Positions 49,511 through 58,930 of a stretch of 64,000 nucleotides of DNA are shown here, piece after piece. The position numbers and the translations under genes are program-made. Numbering within the stretch: position 1 is the stretch's first letter; each line of letters starts with the position of its first letter. The notes under the pieces were generated by a model that had not been told where the DNA came from, did no database searches, and worked only from the letters and a program-made list of their open reading frames with translations. The stretch spans positions 3,534,001-3,598,000 of the forward strand of contig NZ_CP015732.1 in NCBI RefSeq assembly GCF_001750145.1, given 5' to 3'. This DNA comes from Arthrobacter sp. U41 (GTDB taxonomy: Bacteria > Actinomycetota > Actinomycetes > Actinomycetales > Micrococcaceae).

Positions 49511-49799
49511 GACCAAAGCACCGCGTACGGGGCACCGGCAACAGGTCGTCGCACACCGCGAACTGTCCTCCTGCCTCCAGCACGACGACGCGCATCCCGC
49601 GTTCCGCCTCCCGGTCTCCGGTCCTCGGGCGGCAGGTGACGGTCTCTGCCGCCGTCTCTGCTATTATTGACAGCTGTGTGTCCGTGCAGGTCGACGGCCA
49701 CAGATGGTTGGTCGCCATAGGTATCCCCACGCCGCTCAGTCAATGGCCAATCTGAAAGCCCTCTAGACCATTTTCCGCATTGAAAAAGAGAGTTCACAC

Positions 49800-50060
49800 G
49801 TGGCTAATATCAAGTCCCAGAAGAAGCGCATCCTCACCAACGAGAAGGCTCGCCTGCGCAACAACGCAGTCAAGTCCGAGCTGAAGACGGCCATCCGCGC
49901 CGTCAACACCGCCGTTGAGTCCACCGACAAGGATGCTGCGGCCGTTGCACTGCTTTCCGCCAGCCGCAAGCTGGACAAGGCTGTCAGCAAGGGCGTTCTC
50001 CACAAGAACAACGCTGCAAACCGCAAGTCGGCCATCTCCAAGAAGGTCAACGCGCTCTAA
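49800..50060 (+). CDS. rpsT: 30S ribosomal protein S20
   Basis: The product has 86 residues from GTG 49800, full length. The family start [20 protein letters not shown] and the ending [10 protein letters not shown] are present. It binds 16S rRNA early in 30S assembly. It sits opposite holA, as in other actinobacteria, and is followed by a terminator. An inverted repeat CAGTTCA-TC-TGAACTG (50067-50082) lies between stop and terminator. Confidence 0.97.
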   Translation: MANIKSQKKRILTNEKARLRNNAVKSELKTAIRAVNTAVESTDKDAAAVALLSASRKLDKAVSKGVLHKNNAANRKSAISKKVNAL

Positions 50061-50088
50061 GGTTTCCAGTTCATCTGAACTGACGATT

Positions 50089-50116
50089 GTGGCCGGCACC
50101 CTCGGGTGCCGGCCAC
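50089..50116. terminator. Terminator between rpsT and holA
   Basis: A 12-bp perfect stem (50089-50100 with 50105-50116) with a CTCG loop, followed by TTCC. It is shared by the convergent genes. Confidence 0.85.
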
Positions 50117-50145
50117 TTCCAGTTAAGCCGCAAACCGCGGCACCC

Positions 50146-51159
50146 TCAGCGGCGCGCGGACGCCGCAATCACTGTCACGGCGTGTTCCACGGCGTAGACG
50201 GGGTCCCGGGACAGGCCCTTGACCTGGGCGTCGGCTTCCGCGGTCACCTGGATGGACCGTACGAGCCCCTCGGGAGTCCAACGCCGGACTTCCCGCTGCG
50301 CCTGCTCGACCAGCCAGGGCTGCATGCCCAACTGCTTGGCGATCTGGGACGAGGATCCCTGGGCGCCGGCGACCTTGGCGAGGGTGCGAAGTTTCGACGC
50401 AAGGGCTGCCACCAGCGGAACCGGGTCCGCCCCGGTCGCGAGGGCGTGGCGCAGGGTGGAGAGCGCCAGGGGGGCGTTCCCGGCCATCGCGGCATCGGCG
50501 ACCTTGAAAGCGGTGGCTTCCACCCGGCCTCCGTAATACCGGTCCACCATGGCGGAGTCCACTGCGGTGGCGGCGTCGGCGATTAATTGGCTGCAGGCGG
50601 CGGCCAGTTCGGCCAGGTGGGCACCGACGGCGTTGACCAGGGCGTGCACGGCGTCGGGGTCGATGCGCCGGGACGCGGCCTTGAACTCGGACGCCACGAA
50701 GGCAACCTTGTCCGCGTCCTTCTTTAAGGGCTGGCAGTCCACAACCGGCCACCCGCCCGCCTTGATGGCGTCAAGCAGCTTCTTGCCGCGGACGCCTCCG
50801 CCATGGCGGAGGACCAGCACAGCGTCCGGCTCGGGCCGGTTCAGGTACTTGAGTGCGTCGGCCAGGAAAGCATCGTTCATGCCCTCCACGCCCTCCACCT
50901 CAATGAGCTTCTGCTCGCCAAAGAGGGACGGGCTGACATGCATGGCGAGGGAGCCGGGCTCATAGTTGCCGGCAACAAGTCTGATGACTTCGACGTCAGG
51001 GGCCGCGGCGCGGACCTGCGCCCGGATGCGGTCCATGGCACGGGATCCCAGGTAGTCTTCCGGCCCGCCAACCAGCACGACGGCGGCCGGCGTCACGTCG
51101 CGCCAGGTGGCGGTCCTCGATGCCGCGGGCCGGGCACGTGGAGTCTGGGCAGCGGGCAC
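50146..51159 (-). CDS. holA: DNA polymerase III subunit delta
   Basis: The product has 337 residues from GTG 51159, with GGGAGGAA upstream. The HolA pattern is visible in LVGGPEDYLGSRAMDRIRAQ, SLFGEQKLIEVEGVEGMNDA, LLDAIKAGGWPVVDCQPLKK and the C-terminal collar domain. Delta opens the sliding clamp in the clamp-loader complex. It follows comEC, whose 3' end overlaps its start. Confidence 0.93.
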   Translation of the reverse strand: MPAAQTPRARPAASRTATWRDVTPAAVVLVGGPEDYLGSRAMDRIRAQVRAAAPDVEVIRLVAGNYEPGSLAMHVSPSLFGEQKLIEVEGVEGMNDAFLADALKYLNRPEPDAVLVLRHGGGVRGKKLLDAIKAGGWPVVDCQPLKKDADKVAFVASEFKAASRRIDPDAVHALVNAVGAHLAELAAACSQLIADAATAVDSAMVDRYYGGRVEATAFKVADAAMAGNAPLALSTLRHALATGADPVPLVAALASKLRTLAKVAGAQGSSSQIAKQLGMQPWLVEQAQREVRRWTPEGLVRSIQVTAEADAQVKGLSRDPVYAVEHAVTVIAASARR

Positions 51160-52062
51160 TGGGGTTTCCTCCCGGAAGTTTGGTTGCAGACTCTAAGCCT
51201 GCCACGGCCCGGGCGGAGCAACAAGCCGGGCCGGCAGCCTCCCCGCGGCGTCCGCGGGCCATCGCCGGATTGTGGCATGCGGCTGAGCAGGGTGACCGTT
51301 CGCCGGTGCGCGGCCCGTGCCAGCCCTGCCGTTTGGGCGGGGTGGAAGACAAGCCACCAGGCGGCCAGGCACACGGCGGACAAGAGCGCCATCGTGGCGG
51401 CGCCGAAAGCTCCCTCCGGCCATGGCAGGACGGCGCCGGGGAGGCCTGCGAAGAAGCGGGCGATGCCTCCAACTCCGCTGGCGCAGGCCGCGGCGATGCC
51501 CAGCGGAGCGGCGGCGAGGACCGGGGCCAGCGGCACCAGCGGGACTGCCGCGGTCCCCAGCAGTGTGACGGGGACGACGAGGGCCGCGGCGGCCATGTTG
51601 GCCGGCAGGGCATAGCTCGAGAACTGCGGTTGCAGCAACACAATCACCGGACCGCAGAAGGCCTGCGCAGACAACGGAACAGCCACCCCTGCGGCCACCC
51701 AGCGAGGCACCGCGGCCGGGAACCACTTCATAATTGGCCTCCCGGTCACAACGATGCCGAGGGTCGCCAACACGGACAGCAGGAATCCGAAGCTGACGGA
51801 CAGGGCCGGCTCGGCCAGCACCAGCCCGATCACGGCAACGCACAGGAAGCTCAAGCCCCGTCCGGGCCGTCCCCCGGCCAGTGCCACCAGCCCGATGGCA
51901 CCCATCACGGAGGCGCGCAGGACGCTGGCATCCGGGCCAACCATCAGAACAAACAGACCCAGCCCCAGAAGGCAGAGAGCCGCCGCGAACGCCCGGCGGA
52001 ACCTCAGGCTGCGCGCGGCCAGCAGCAGCGCGCCCAGGATGAGGCTGCAGTTGGCGCCAGAG
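51093..52062 (-). pseudogene. comEC: comEC/rec2, 5' half missing
   Basis: The minus frame begins VSGANCSLILGALLLAARSL, the middle of ComEC (family: AVSGANC), and continues through membrane helices such as GFLLSVLATLGIVVTGRPIM, FCGPVIVLLQPQFSSYALPA and LGTAAVPLVPLAPVLAAAP. ComEC is the membrane channel for uptake of single-stranded DNA. The N-terminal half (OB domain and first helices, about 300 residues) is absent. At about 52062 the sequence changes to IS-derived DNA, so the gene cannot make a working channel. The stop at 51093 overlaps the holA start. Confidence 0.82.
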
Positions 52063-52249
52063 ACTGTTACGAAAGGAGGTGGGTGAATTCTGTGATCACG
52101 TTTGACCGAATTGCGAGCCAGCGCCGCCGTCCAGGGCAGGCTATCAAACGTGTGCACCACCGCATGTACAACGTGTCCTGGCAGACGCTTACGGGATTCT
52201 GATGCACTCCTCCGTCGAGAACGGCTCCGGTAGACAATCACTACCGCAC

Positions 52250-52499
52250 TCGAGGCGAACTCCGACTGGCTGGTCGCCGCGGTCATGGCCTATAATCTCA
52301 CCCGCGCCGCCGGATTCCTCGCTGCAGGCCCTTCAGCAAGGCCCGGACCGGCACGATCCCCCGCAAACTCATCCACGTCCCCGCCAGGATCGCCACCAGC
52401 GACCGACGCATCCGTCTCCATCTGCCCGAAGAGTGGCCCTGCCAAACCGTCTGGGAAGAGCTCTTCACCAGAGTCCACGCCCCGCCGCAAGCGCCATAG
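52250..52499 (+). mobile_element. IS1380-family transposase, C-terminal remnant
   Basis: The frame LEANSDWLVAAVMAYNLTRA AGFLA shifts near 52325 into ARTGTIPRKLIHVPARIATS, then RIRLHLPEEWPCQTVWEELF, and stops at TAG 52499. This is the C-terminus of IS1380-type DDE transposases. The catalytic core is missing. The stretch 52063-52249 between comEC and this piece holds no feature I can name. Confidence 0.68.
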
Positions 52500-52651
52500 A
52501 ACCCCGCTCACCGCCGTCAAAGACCCGCAGTGCGAACCTCACACTGCGGCACCGGCCGCATGTAGCCGGGCACCTCTGCTTTCTCGAGCCGAGATTCTAG
52601 TGTAGCGTGTCGTTAATTCCTTTGGGTGTGATTGTTTGTCAGACTTGATTC

Positions 52652-53779
52652 ATGGTTTATCTGGCAAGGGCATTGGAGTTGCGTGACGGTGACCGGGGAG
52701 CTCTGGAGGCGCTGACCCGCGGGAAGACATCCACCGCGACGGTGGCGTTGCGGGCGAGCACGGTTTTGTTGGCTGCCGACGGGATGCCGAATATCCGGAT
52801 CGAGCAGATCACCGGGTTTTCGGCACCCACGGTTCTGAAGTGGCGCAACCGCTATGCCGAGGGCGGGATCGAGGCTCTGTCCGATGCCCACCGCCCGGGC
52901 CGGGAGCGGGAGATCGACGAACTCGCTCTGATCGCCGACACCTTGTCCAACGACGGGATCCCGCCGGCTGAGCTGGGGATCTCGCACTGGTCCGCCCGGA
53001 TTATGGCCGAACGCCACGGGGTGTCCTTTTCGTCCGTGGCCCGGATCTGGCGCCGCTGGAAAATCCAGCCGCACCGGATCGAGACGTTCAAGTTCTCCAC
53101 CGATCCCGGCCTGGAGTCCAAGCTCCGGGACGTGGTGGGCCTGTACATGTCCCCGGCGGAAAACGCGGTGGTGGTGAGCATCGATGAGAAGACCCAGATC
53201 CAGGCACTGTCCCGTACCGGCCCGGACCAGCCGCTGTCCCCGACGCACCCGCTGCAGCAGACCCACGATTACAAGCGCAACGGCACCACCACTTTGTTCG
53301 CCGCCCTGGAGGTCCTTACCGGAAAACTCAGCGCGGACGCCTTCTACCCGAAGCACACCAACATCGAGTTCGTTGATTTTCTGGGCCGGGTCGCCCACGC
53401 CCACCCCGGGATCGAGCTGCATGTCATCTGCGACAACTACGCGACCCATAAGCACCAAAATGTGAAGGACTGGCTGGCTGGAAACCCCAGGGTGACCATG
53501 CATTTCACTCCGACCAGCTGTTCCTGGCTGAACATGGTGGAGATCTTCTTCGGGATCATCACCCGCCAGTGCCTCAAACGCGGGGAATTCAGCTCGGTGA
53601 AAGAGCTGGAAGAAACCATGGACCGCTACATCGAGAACTACAACCAGGACGCTAAACCATTCACCTGGACCAAGTCAGCGGACTATCTCCTGGGCAAGAT
53701 GTCTTCGTTGACCATGAGAGCAGAACCTAGCCGATGCAAACAGGCGCCGCGCACGGTTCTCCCGGGAGGGCCCGACTAG
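52652..53779 (+). mobile_element. IS630-family transposase, C-terminus altered
   Basis: The frame has 375 residues. An N-terminal helix-turn-helix (NIRIEQITGFSAPTVLKWRN) is followed by the DDE core: VVVSIDEKTQ, ELHVICDNYATHKH and SWLNMVEIFFG supply Asp, Asp and Glu. The normal end is not reached: after DYLLGKM the frame runs into bases of the IS110 fragment on the opposite strand. Catalytic residues are intact, but the right inverted repeat is not evident, so mobility is doubtful. The left end lies near 52604-52650. Confidence 0.82.
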
Positions 53780-53782
53780 TTC

Positions 53783-54097
53783 GGTTAACACGTCAGTCTT
53801 CGAGTTGCCGGGATGCAGGTCCGCGGCTTTGCGCATCGCCAGCCCGGGGAGGTAGGCGACTTCGCATCCGCAGTCCCGGGACACTGCCACGGGCAGCGCA
53901 CCGATGGTGTTGGGCAGGTCCACGATCACCAGCACCCGGCCGTGCTGCTGTAGGCCGGTGAAAAGCTCGCGCAGCCGGGCCTCGTCCTGCGGCGACGGCT
54001 TGTCGAAGACCCGCTCACCGGTCGCGTTCAACGCCGCGGCGTGGTGTTCGCTCTTGCCGACATCGAGTCCGCGGTAAACGTCGAATCCCTGATCCAT
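53783..54097 (-). mobile_element. IS110-family transposase, N-terminal fragment
   Basis: ATG 54097, with GGAGC upstream, reads MDQGFDVYRGLDVGKSEHHA, the DEDD N-terminus, through VLVIVDLPNTIGALPVAVSR to DLHPGNSKTD. The family continues with DAxxIADAARTMP, but here the frame runs into the IS630 sequence. So the fragment is about the first 105 residues. Confidence 0.75.
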
Positions 54098-54309
54098 ACT
54101 GGCGCTCCTTTGCACCACTATATGGCCGCAGTCACGACGCCCGCTGCCGGCACCCACGGTACGAAGAGACCTGGACCCGTGGGTCCGGCCTTGTCCCTAT
54201 CAGCGGTCAACAAGTGCCTCCGAACCCGGCGACAACACCCCCGGATCATCAATGACAGGGCAGGAAAGTCATACCGGGTCCAGCGACCATGCCCCCGGCC
54301 ATAGGGGAC

Positions 54310-54580
54310 CCAATAAATGTAACGGGGGGAAGCCAGATCCGCGGTAGATCAAGTACTGCCCGATGGTCCAGGCGCGGGCCAAGGACACGTTCCCGGGCCG
54401 CGTGAGCAGCCCGCGGGTCCTGTTCGATTGCGGTGGCCTGTTTGGCCAGGGCGTCATTGACGCCGCCGAGCATCCGCAGATCGTGGTCAGGCCGGCGGGC
54501 TGTTCGTCGGCGACCCGGACGGAGCGCAGTGGGTGGGCATGGTCCGGGCGGCTTCGCCGTTGACCCCGGCGCCTGGACGA
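54310..54580 (-). mobile_element. IS110-family transposase, degenerate middle fragment
   Basis: In mixed minus-strand frames I read EAARTMPTH, then LRSVRVADEQPAGLTTICG, NDALAKQATAIEQDPR and ERVLGPRLDHRAVLDL. These match the segment after SKTD in IS110 transposases. It lies upstream of the N-terminal fragment instead of downstream, so it comes from another copy or a rearrangement. Several frameshifts are present. Confidence 0.6.
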
Positions 54581-54589
54581 ACCCGTGGG

Positions 54590-55063
54590 TCAGGTGATCT
54601 GTTCCGTGGGCATGGCCAGGGTGACCCAGTCGTGCAGTCCTCCCCGGTAGTAGGCCAGTGCGGATGCCGGATACCCGGTTTCCAGCACCGCCCGGATGGC
54701 CGCCGGTGACTGCGGGCATTGCGGGCCGTTACAGAAGAAAATGCTCAGCCTCGATACCTCGAGTTGATCCCTGAATCCAATAATGCGGTCGTGCGGGATG
54801 TTCACTGCCCCTGGAATCGTAACCCCGGACCTGGAGTCAGGCACGCGGCTGTCGATCAGGACAGCGCCGCCGCTGATCTGCTCCAGGAGTTCGAGTTCGC
54901 CCAGGGTGACCACCCCGGGTGCGCACTGCAGTGGCTGCAGCTCTCCCCATGTCGTGTCCACCGCTACCAGATCCGGTTCGCCCTCCACCTCCCGGGGCAC
55001 GCTGGCCGGAGCCTGAGGACGCATTCTCGACATTCGCTTTATTACCGCTGGTTCGACACCCAT
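54590..55063 (-). CDS. Rhodanese-like domain protein
   Basis: The product has 157 residues. The rhodanese fold is seen in GAVLIDSRVPDSRSGVTIPG, AVNIPHDRIIGFRDQL, the active-site loop FFCNGPQCPQSPAAIRAVLE with a Cys in place, and YYRGGLHDWVTLAMP. Rhodaneses carry sulfur on the active-site Cys. The first 55 residues are not typical rhodanese. It is next to the copper module; a role in sulfur or metal stress is inferred. It overlaps the edge of the IS110 debris. Confidence 0.78.
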   Translation of the reverse strand: MGVEPAVIKRMSRMRPQAPASVPREVEGEPDLVAVDTTWGELQPLQCAPGVVTLGELELLEQISGGAVLIDSRVPDSRSGVTIPGAVNIPHDRIIGFRDQLEVSRLSIFFCNGPQCPQSPAAIRAVLETGYPASALAYYRGGLHDWVTLAMPTEQIT

Positions 55064-55405
55064 GCTCCCACCCTAACGCCGCCGGACGCGGCCCCGGTGG
55101 CATTCCACCCCGGCGTCGGCGGTGGCCGCCGCGCTGCACGCCTGGTTCGGCATGCGCACCATGCCCGTTGGTCGCCGGCGTGGGCGCCGGGGACCAACGG
55201 GCATCCTCCGGCCGGGCGTCGGTCGTATCGTGATCGGGTGCAGGCCTGCTGATGGACGAGGACCGAATTCCCGGTTTGAAGCCGCGGGAGCATCAAACGC
55301 CCGGCCGCGCCTCGGCCATATACCCCCATGGGTATCATGGTGTAGTCTCGAAAATGATCACCGCAGGCCGGTCAGTACCGGTTTTACGGGATAAGGAGAC
55401 GGGTA
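55064..55405. other. Intergenic region upstream of the copper module
   Basis: I see no gene in these 340 bases. They contain the divergent start regions of the rhodanese gene (minus) and the SHOCT-MCO genes (plus). They also hold the CsoR-like palindrome at 55320-55335 and an AAGGAG ribosome-binding site at 55393-55398. Confidence 0.5.
55320..55335. promoter_or_regulatory. CsoR-like copper operator candidate
   Basis: ATACCC-CCAT-GGGTAT is an inverted repeat with the ATACCC/GGGTAT arms found in copper-responsive CsoR operators. It lies 71 bp upstream of the SHOCT-MCO start. No csoR gene is in the window. Confidence 0.5.
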
Positions 55406-55678
55406 ATGATGGGTGGATACGGATCAGGCATGGGCTGGACGGGGATGTTCTGGCTGCTGTTGATCGTCGGGGTCCTGCTGCTTGCCGGTCTCGGGATATG
55501 GTTTCTCTCGGCCGGCAGGCGCCGCGGCGGACCCACGGGCTCTCCTGACGGCAGGGGCGCCGGGCCTGCGGGCGGCGGAGGCACACCCCGGGAGATCCTG
55601 GATGAACGCTTTGCCAGGGGCGAGCTGAGTGCGGAAGAATACCGTGAGCGGCTCAAGATCCTCGGGGATGACGCCTGA
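55406..55678 (+). CDS. Small membrane protein with SHOCT domain
   Basis: The product has 90 residues. A Met/Gly-rich N-terminus (MMGGYGSGMGWTGM) leads to one membrane helix, a Gly-rich linker, and a C-terminal SHOCT motif (REILDERFARGELSAEEYRE). SHOCT motifs are oligomerisation or anchoring modules. The Met-rich start could bind Cu(I). TGATG overlap couples it to the multicopper oxidase. A second, shorter SHOCT protein occurs at 59066. Confidence 0.85.
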   Translation: MMGGYGSGMGWTGMFWLLLIVGVLLLAGLGIWFLSAGRRRGGPTGSPDGRGAGPAGGGGTPREILDERFARGELSAEEYRERLKILGDDA

Positions 55679-57162
55679 TGCGGCCTCTCAGCCGCCGCAG
55701 TGCCTTGATCCTGGGAGGGGCGGGCGCTGCGGCCGCAGCGACGGGCGCGGCGGGATTGTTCTGGGACCAGGGTTCCGGGTTCCAGGCTGACGGTGGGCTG
55801 GACCTGAGTGAGCCGCAGGCCCTGCACAGTGCCGATGGCCGGCTTCAGGTGAAACTTTCAGCGGCTCTGGGCCAGGTGCGGATTGCGGGCAGGGACGCCG
55901 ACGCGCTGTCCTATAACGGGTCCCTGCCCGGCCCCACCCTGTTCCTGCGGCCCGGGGACCGGGTGAATGTAACGCTGGAGAACAGGCTGGGGGATCCGAC
56001 GAACCTGCACGTCCACGGGCTGCACGTCTCCCCGCAAGGCAACAGCGACAACGTGCTGGTTTCGGTCGAACCGGGTACGTCCTTTGACTATGAGTACCGG
56101 TTGCCGGCGGACCATCCGCCGGGCGTGTACTGGTACCACCCGCACCGTCATGGAAGCGTCGCCGACCAGATCTTCGGCGGACTGTACGGGGCGATCATCG
56201 TCCAGGACTCCCAGCCCGTGCCGGTGAGCCGGGAACGCGTCCTGGTCATTTCAGACATCTCCCTCACCGGGGGCGGTTCCATCGCCACCGTGTCAGCGAT
56301 GGAGAAAATGATGGGCCGGGAAGGAACCCTGGTCCTGGTCAACGGGCAGCTGAACCCGGTCCTGGCCGCCCGGCCGGGCGAGCGTGAACGGTGGCGGATC
56401 ATCAATGCCTGCACCTCCCGGTACCTGAAGCTCCGCCTCGACGGCCAGCACCTGCAGCTACTTGGCCTGGATTCCGGCCGCTACCAGAGTCCCAGGGACG
56501 TTGACGAGGTGCTGCTGGCCCCGGGCAACCGGGCCGACCTGCTCGTCACCACCGCCGCCGGGACTGCCGTACTACGCACCCTGCCCGTGGACAGGGGCGG
56601 CACGGGATCCATGATGGGCAGCACCGGTGGCGGACAGTCCCGGCCCGGCCCGGACGGGACCGTCCTGGCCACCCTGGCCGTTGCCGGCGAACCGGCTGCC
56701 GCGCCGGAACCGGTCCCGGCGCAGCCGGCACCGCGGGACCTGCGGGCCGCCCCGGTGACCGCCCGCCGGGACCTGGTCTTCGCTATGGGCATGGGTATGA
56801 ACAGCGGCGGCATGGGCGGTGGGATGGGATCGGGGATGATGAGTTTCACCATCAACGGTAGGCCGTTCCACCCCGCCCGGATCGATACCACGGTCCCCGC
56901 CGGCGCCGTCGAGGAATGGACCCTGAGGAACACCAGCCCGATGGACCACCCCGTGCACCTGCACGTATGGCCGATGCAGATCATCGAACAGGACGGCCAG
57001 CCCGTGGATAGTCCCCTGTGGCAGGACGTGGTCAACGTCCCGGCCCGCAGCAGCGTCCGGGTCCGGATCGCCTTCGATGACTTCACCGGGAAAACCGTCT
57101 ACCACTGCCACATCCTGGACCACGAGGACAGCGGCATGATGGGCCTGATCGAAGCCCGGTAG
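55678..57162 (+). CDS. Multicopper oxidase (CueO/CopA-like)
   Basis: The product has 494 residues. A Tat-type signal (SRRSALILGGAGAAAAATGA) precedes three cupredoxin domains. Copper ligands are NLHVHGLHVS and YWYHPHRHGS in domain 1, and HPVHLHVWPM and YHCHILDHEDSGM in domain 3. A Met-rich loop (MGMGMNSGGMGGGMGSGMM) lies near residues 363-384, as in copper-tolerance oxidases. It probably oxidises Cu(I) to Cu(II) outside the membrane. It is coupled to the SHOCT gene, 56 nt before DUF302. Confidence 0.92.
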   Translation: MRPLSRRSALILGGAGAAAAATGAAGLFWDQGSGFQADGGLDLSEPQALHSADGRLQVKLSAALGQVRIAGRDADALSYNGSLPGPTLFLRPGDRVNVTLENRLGDPTNLHVHGLHVSPQGNSDNVLVSVEPGTSFDYEYRLPADHPPGVYWYHPHRHGSVADQIFGGLYGAIIVQDSQPVPVSRERVLVISDISLTGGGSIATVSAMEKMMGREGTLVLVNGQLNPVLAARPGERERWRIINACTSRYLKLRLDGQHLQLLGLDSGRYQSPRDVDEVLLAPGNRADLLVTTAAGTAVLRTLPVDRGGTGSMMGSTGGGQSRPGPDGTVLATLAVAGEPAAAPEPVPAQPAPRDLRAAPVTARRDLVFAMGMGMNSGGMGGGMGSGMMSFTINGRPFHPARIDTTVPAGAVEEWTLRNTSPMDHPVHLHVWPMQIIEQDGQPVDSPLWQDVVNVPARSSVRVRIAFDDFTGKTVYHCHILDHEDSGMMGLIEAR

Positions 57163-57218
57163 CACAGCGGCCCCACAGTCCTTTGCATGAATGAGAAAAC
57201 CGATGAAGGAGCACAACA

Positions 57219-57629
57219 ATGACCTACGCACACACCATCACCGTCGCCCTGCCCTACGCAGAAGCAGTAACCCGGACCCGGGAAGCCCTCTCGGGGCAGG
57301 GCTTCGGCGTGCTCTCCGAAATCGATGTCCGCGCCACCTTCGAGGCCAAACTCGGGTCCGACGCCGGGCAGGGCCTGGGTGACTACCTCATCCTGGGCGT
57401 CTGTAATCCTGCCCTGGCGCAGAAAGCTCTCGCCGCGGACCCGGACATGGGGCTGCTGCTGCCCTGCAACGTCGTGATCAGGCGCGGACCTGACAACTCC
57501 ACCACCGTCATCCAGACCATCGACCCGCAGACCATGGTCCAGCTCAGCGACGCCCCGGCCGTCGCCGAAGTCGCCTCGGACGCCGATCACAGGCTTCTCG
57601 CAGCCCTGAAGGAACTCGAAACCGCCTAA
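57219..57629 (+). CDS. DUF302-family protein
   Basis: The product has 136 residues and is soluble. The DUF302 pattern is ALPYAEAVTRTREALSGQGF, GVLSEIDVRATFEAKLG, DYLILGVCNPALAQKALAAD and GLLLPCNVVI. The function is unknown, but genes of this family often sit with copper and sulfur-stress genes. AAGGAG lies upstream of the ATG. It follows the multicopper oxidase in the same direction. Confidence 0.88.
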   Translation: MTYAHTITVALPYAEAVTRTREALSGQGFGVLSEIDVRATFEAKLGSDAGQGLGDYLILGVCNPALAQKALAADPDMGLLLPCNVVIRRGPDNSTTVIQTIDPQTMVQLSDAPAVAEVASDADHRLLAALKELETA

Positions 57630-57984
57630 GACCGGTTGAACGTGCAGCGACAGACCGCCTGCGGAGAGAACGAGTACGGTTGAACGCGGCGTGGCACCGG
57701 AACCCGCCGGCTACTGTGCGGGGCTGGCGGGATTATTCACACGGTGCCTGGATCAGCCGGGGCCTTGTTGGCGGCTCTCGACTGGGCGTGGCGCGGGTGT
57801 TCAGCACGGCCAAAGTTCAAGAGCCTGGAATCATCGAGATTGAAAAGAATCAACGCAGCATCAACAGCGCCGGTATCCTTGAACACGGCTCGCACTAATC
57901 GCCGGGCTGCGGGCCCTGCTCATGTTTGGGAGACCACGCTAAAGATTCGAGAGCAAGGATTCCACCCACAATGAGGGAACCAAA
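57630..57984. other. Gap with no supported gene
   Basis: The 355 bases contain short open frames without domain resemblance or convincing start signals. GC falls toward 57800-57980. A GAGGGA ribosome-binding site at about 57971 belongs to the next gene. Confidence 0.4.
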
Positions 57985-58464
57985 ATGCTCAAAGACTTCA
58001 CAAAGAACAATCTAGATAAGCAAGGATTTGGAAGTCTTAATGAGGACGCCAAGTCTTGCTATGCGTGGCCCCTGCGATTCACGCCGGGAGTGGGCACCGT
58101 CCTAATCGTCGTCGGATTGACTTTGCAGTCGCCCACTTTTCTTGGGATTGGGGCAATCGTTCCACTTAGCGGAGCACTATTCCCCCGCGGGATGATTCTA
58201 GATCTGGTTTACAATTTTGGCGTCCGACATCTACTTCATGGGCCAGCGCTCCCGCCCACGCCGACACCACGACGGTTTTCGTACCTGCTGTCCACCGTGC
58301 TGCTGACGGGCTCGGCCTTGTCCATCTACTACGGGTTATCAACGTTGGGAATCATCCTAGGAGGAGCGGTCGCCCTAGGGGGCTTAATGCTCACCACCAC
58401 CCATTGGTGTCTCGGGTCGTGGATCTACAGATTACTTTTCCGGCATTCAGCGGCGAGGTCGTAA
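57985..58464 (+). CDS. DUF4395-family membrane protein
   Basis: The product has 159 residues with GAGGGA 8 bases upstream of ATG 57985. Four membrane helices include VGTVLIVVGLTLQSPTFLGI and IILGGAVALGGLML. The ending THWCLGSWIYRLLFRHS resembles the 'FCLGCxxYxLL' end of DUF4395 proteins, but here one Cys of the usual pair is Ser. Codon use is less GC-biased than its neighbours, which suggests recent arrival. Such proteins often accompany thiol or rhodanese genes. Confidence 0.65.
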   Translation: MLKDFTKNNLDKQGFGSLNEDAKSCYAWPLRFTPGVGTVLIVVGLTLQSPTFLGIGAIVPLSGALFPRGMILDLVYNFGVRHLLHGPALPPTPTPRRFSYLLSTVLLTGSALSIYYGLSTLGIILGGAVALGGLMLTTTHWCLGSWIYRLLFRHSAARS

Positions 58465-58678
58465 CTACCGGAGCATCAGCGCGGCGAGGTATCTTCACCA
58501 TTACCTCATCAGCGCGCACTCACCCGGCAGTGCCCGGATTCTGACCAGCATCTGGTTCACCGACGGCCGGTTCCTGGCCGGTTTTTCATTTCCGGCGCTA
58601 GCCCTGGGCTATTTTGCGCACTGTCCTCACGTTCTGCACACCCCCAGCATCCCACCGAAAAACCGCGTTTTCTGCGCG

Positions 58679-58930
58679 TCAGCGCCGTGGGGGATGGACG
58701 CGAAGGGCGGGCGACGGCACGTATCCACCTGTCAACTCAAGAAGCAGAACGAGGGCATGCTCCGGGTGCTGGCGATGCAGGTCAGAGCGGTGTGGTGGGT
58801 CCCTCTCTTGGTGCCAGGTCAGGGAGCCGCGCATCAGTGCTGGCAGGTCATGGACCCGGTCGATAGGGGCGTCCGGCCTGGGCGCGGCCTTACGCTCGGG
58901 CAGACCCAGCATGGTTAGGCATCGCCTCGG
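58679..58930 (-). mobile_element. IS30-family transposase remnant
   Basis: The minus strand reads DLPALMRGSLTWHQER, matching the 'LPxxLRxSLTWDQGxEM' catalytic segment of IS30 transposases. After a shift it reads HHTALTCIASTRSM, like the next segment. Both are interrupted by frameshifts. The surrounding 58465-59065 holds no intact gene. Confidence 0.45.

Noticed and set aside
49506..49730. Minus-strand frame with RGMRVVVLEAGGQFAVCDD, resembling the FAD-binding start of an oxidoreductase
   Set aside because: Only about 20 residues look plausible. There is no start signal and no continuation, and the stretch overlaps the aldo/keto reductase scrap.
54119..54310. Possible small RNA or attachment site in the structured DNA upstream of the IS110 fragment
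   Set aside because: I could find no repeat, promoter or known fold. It is better explained as the outer end of the IS110 element.
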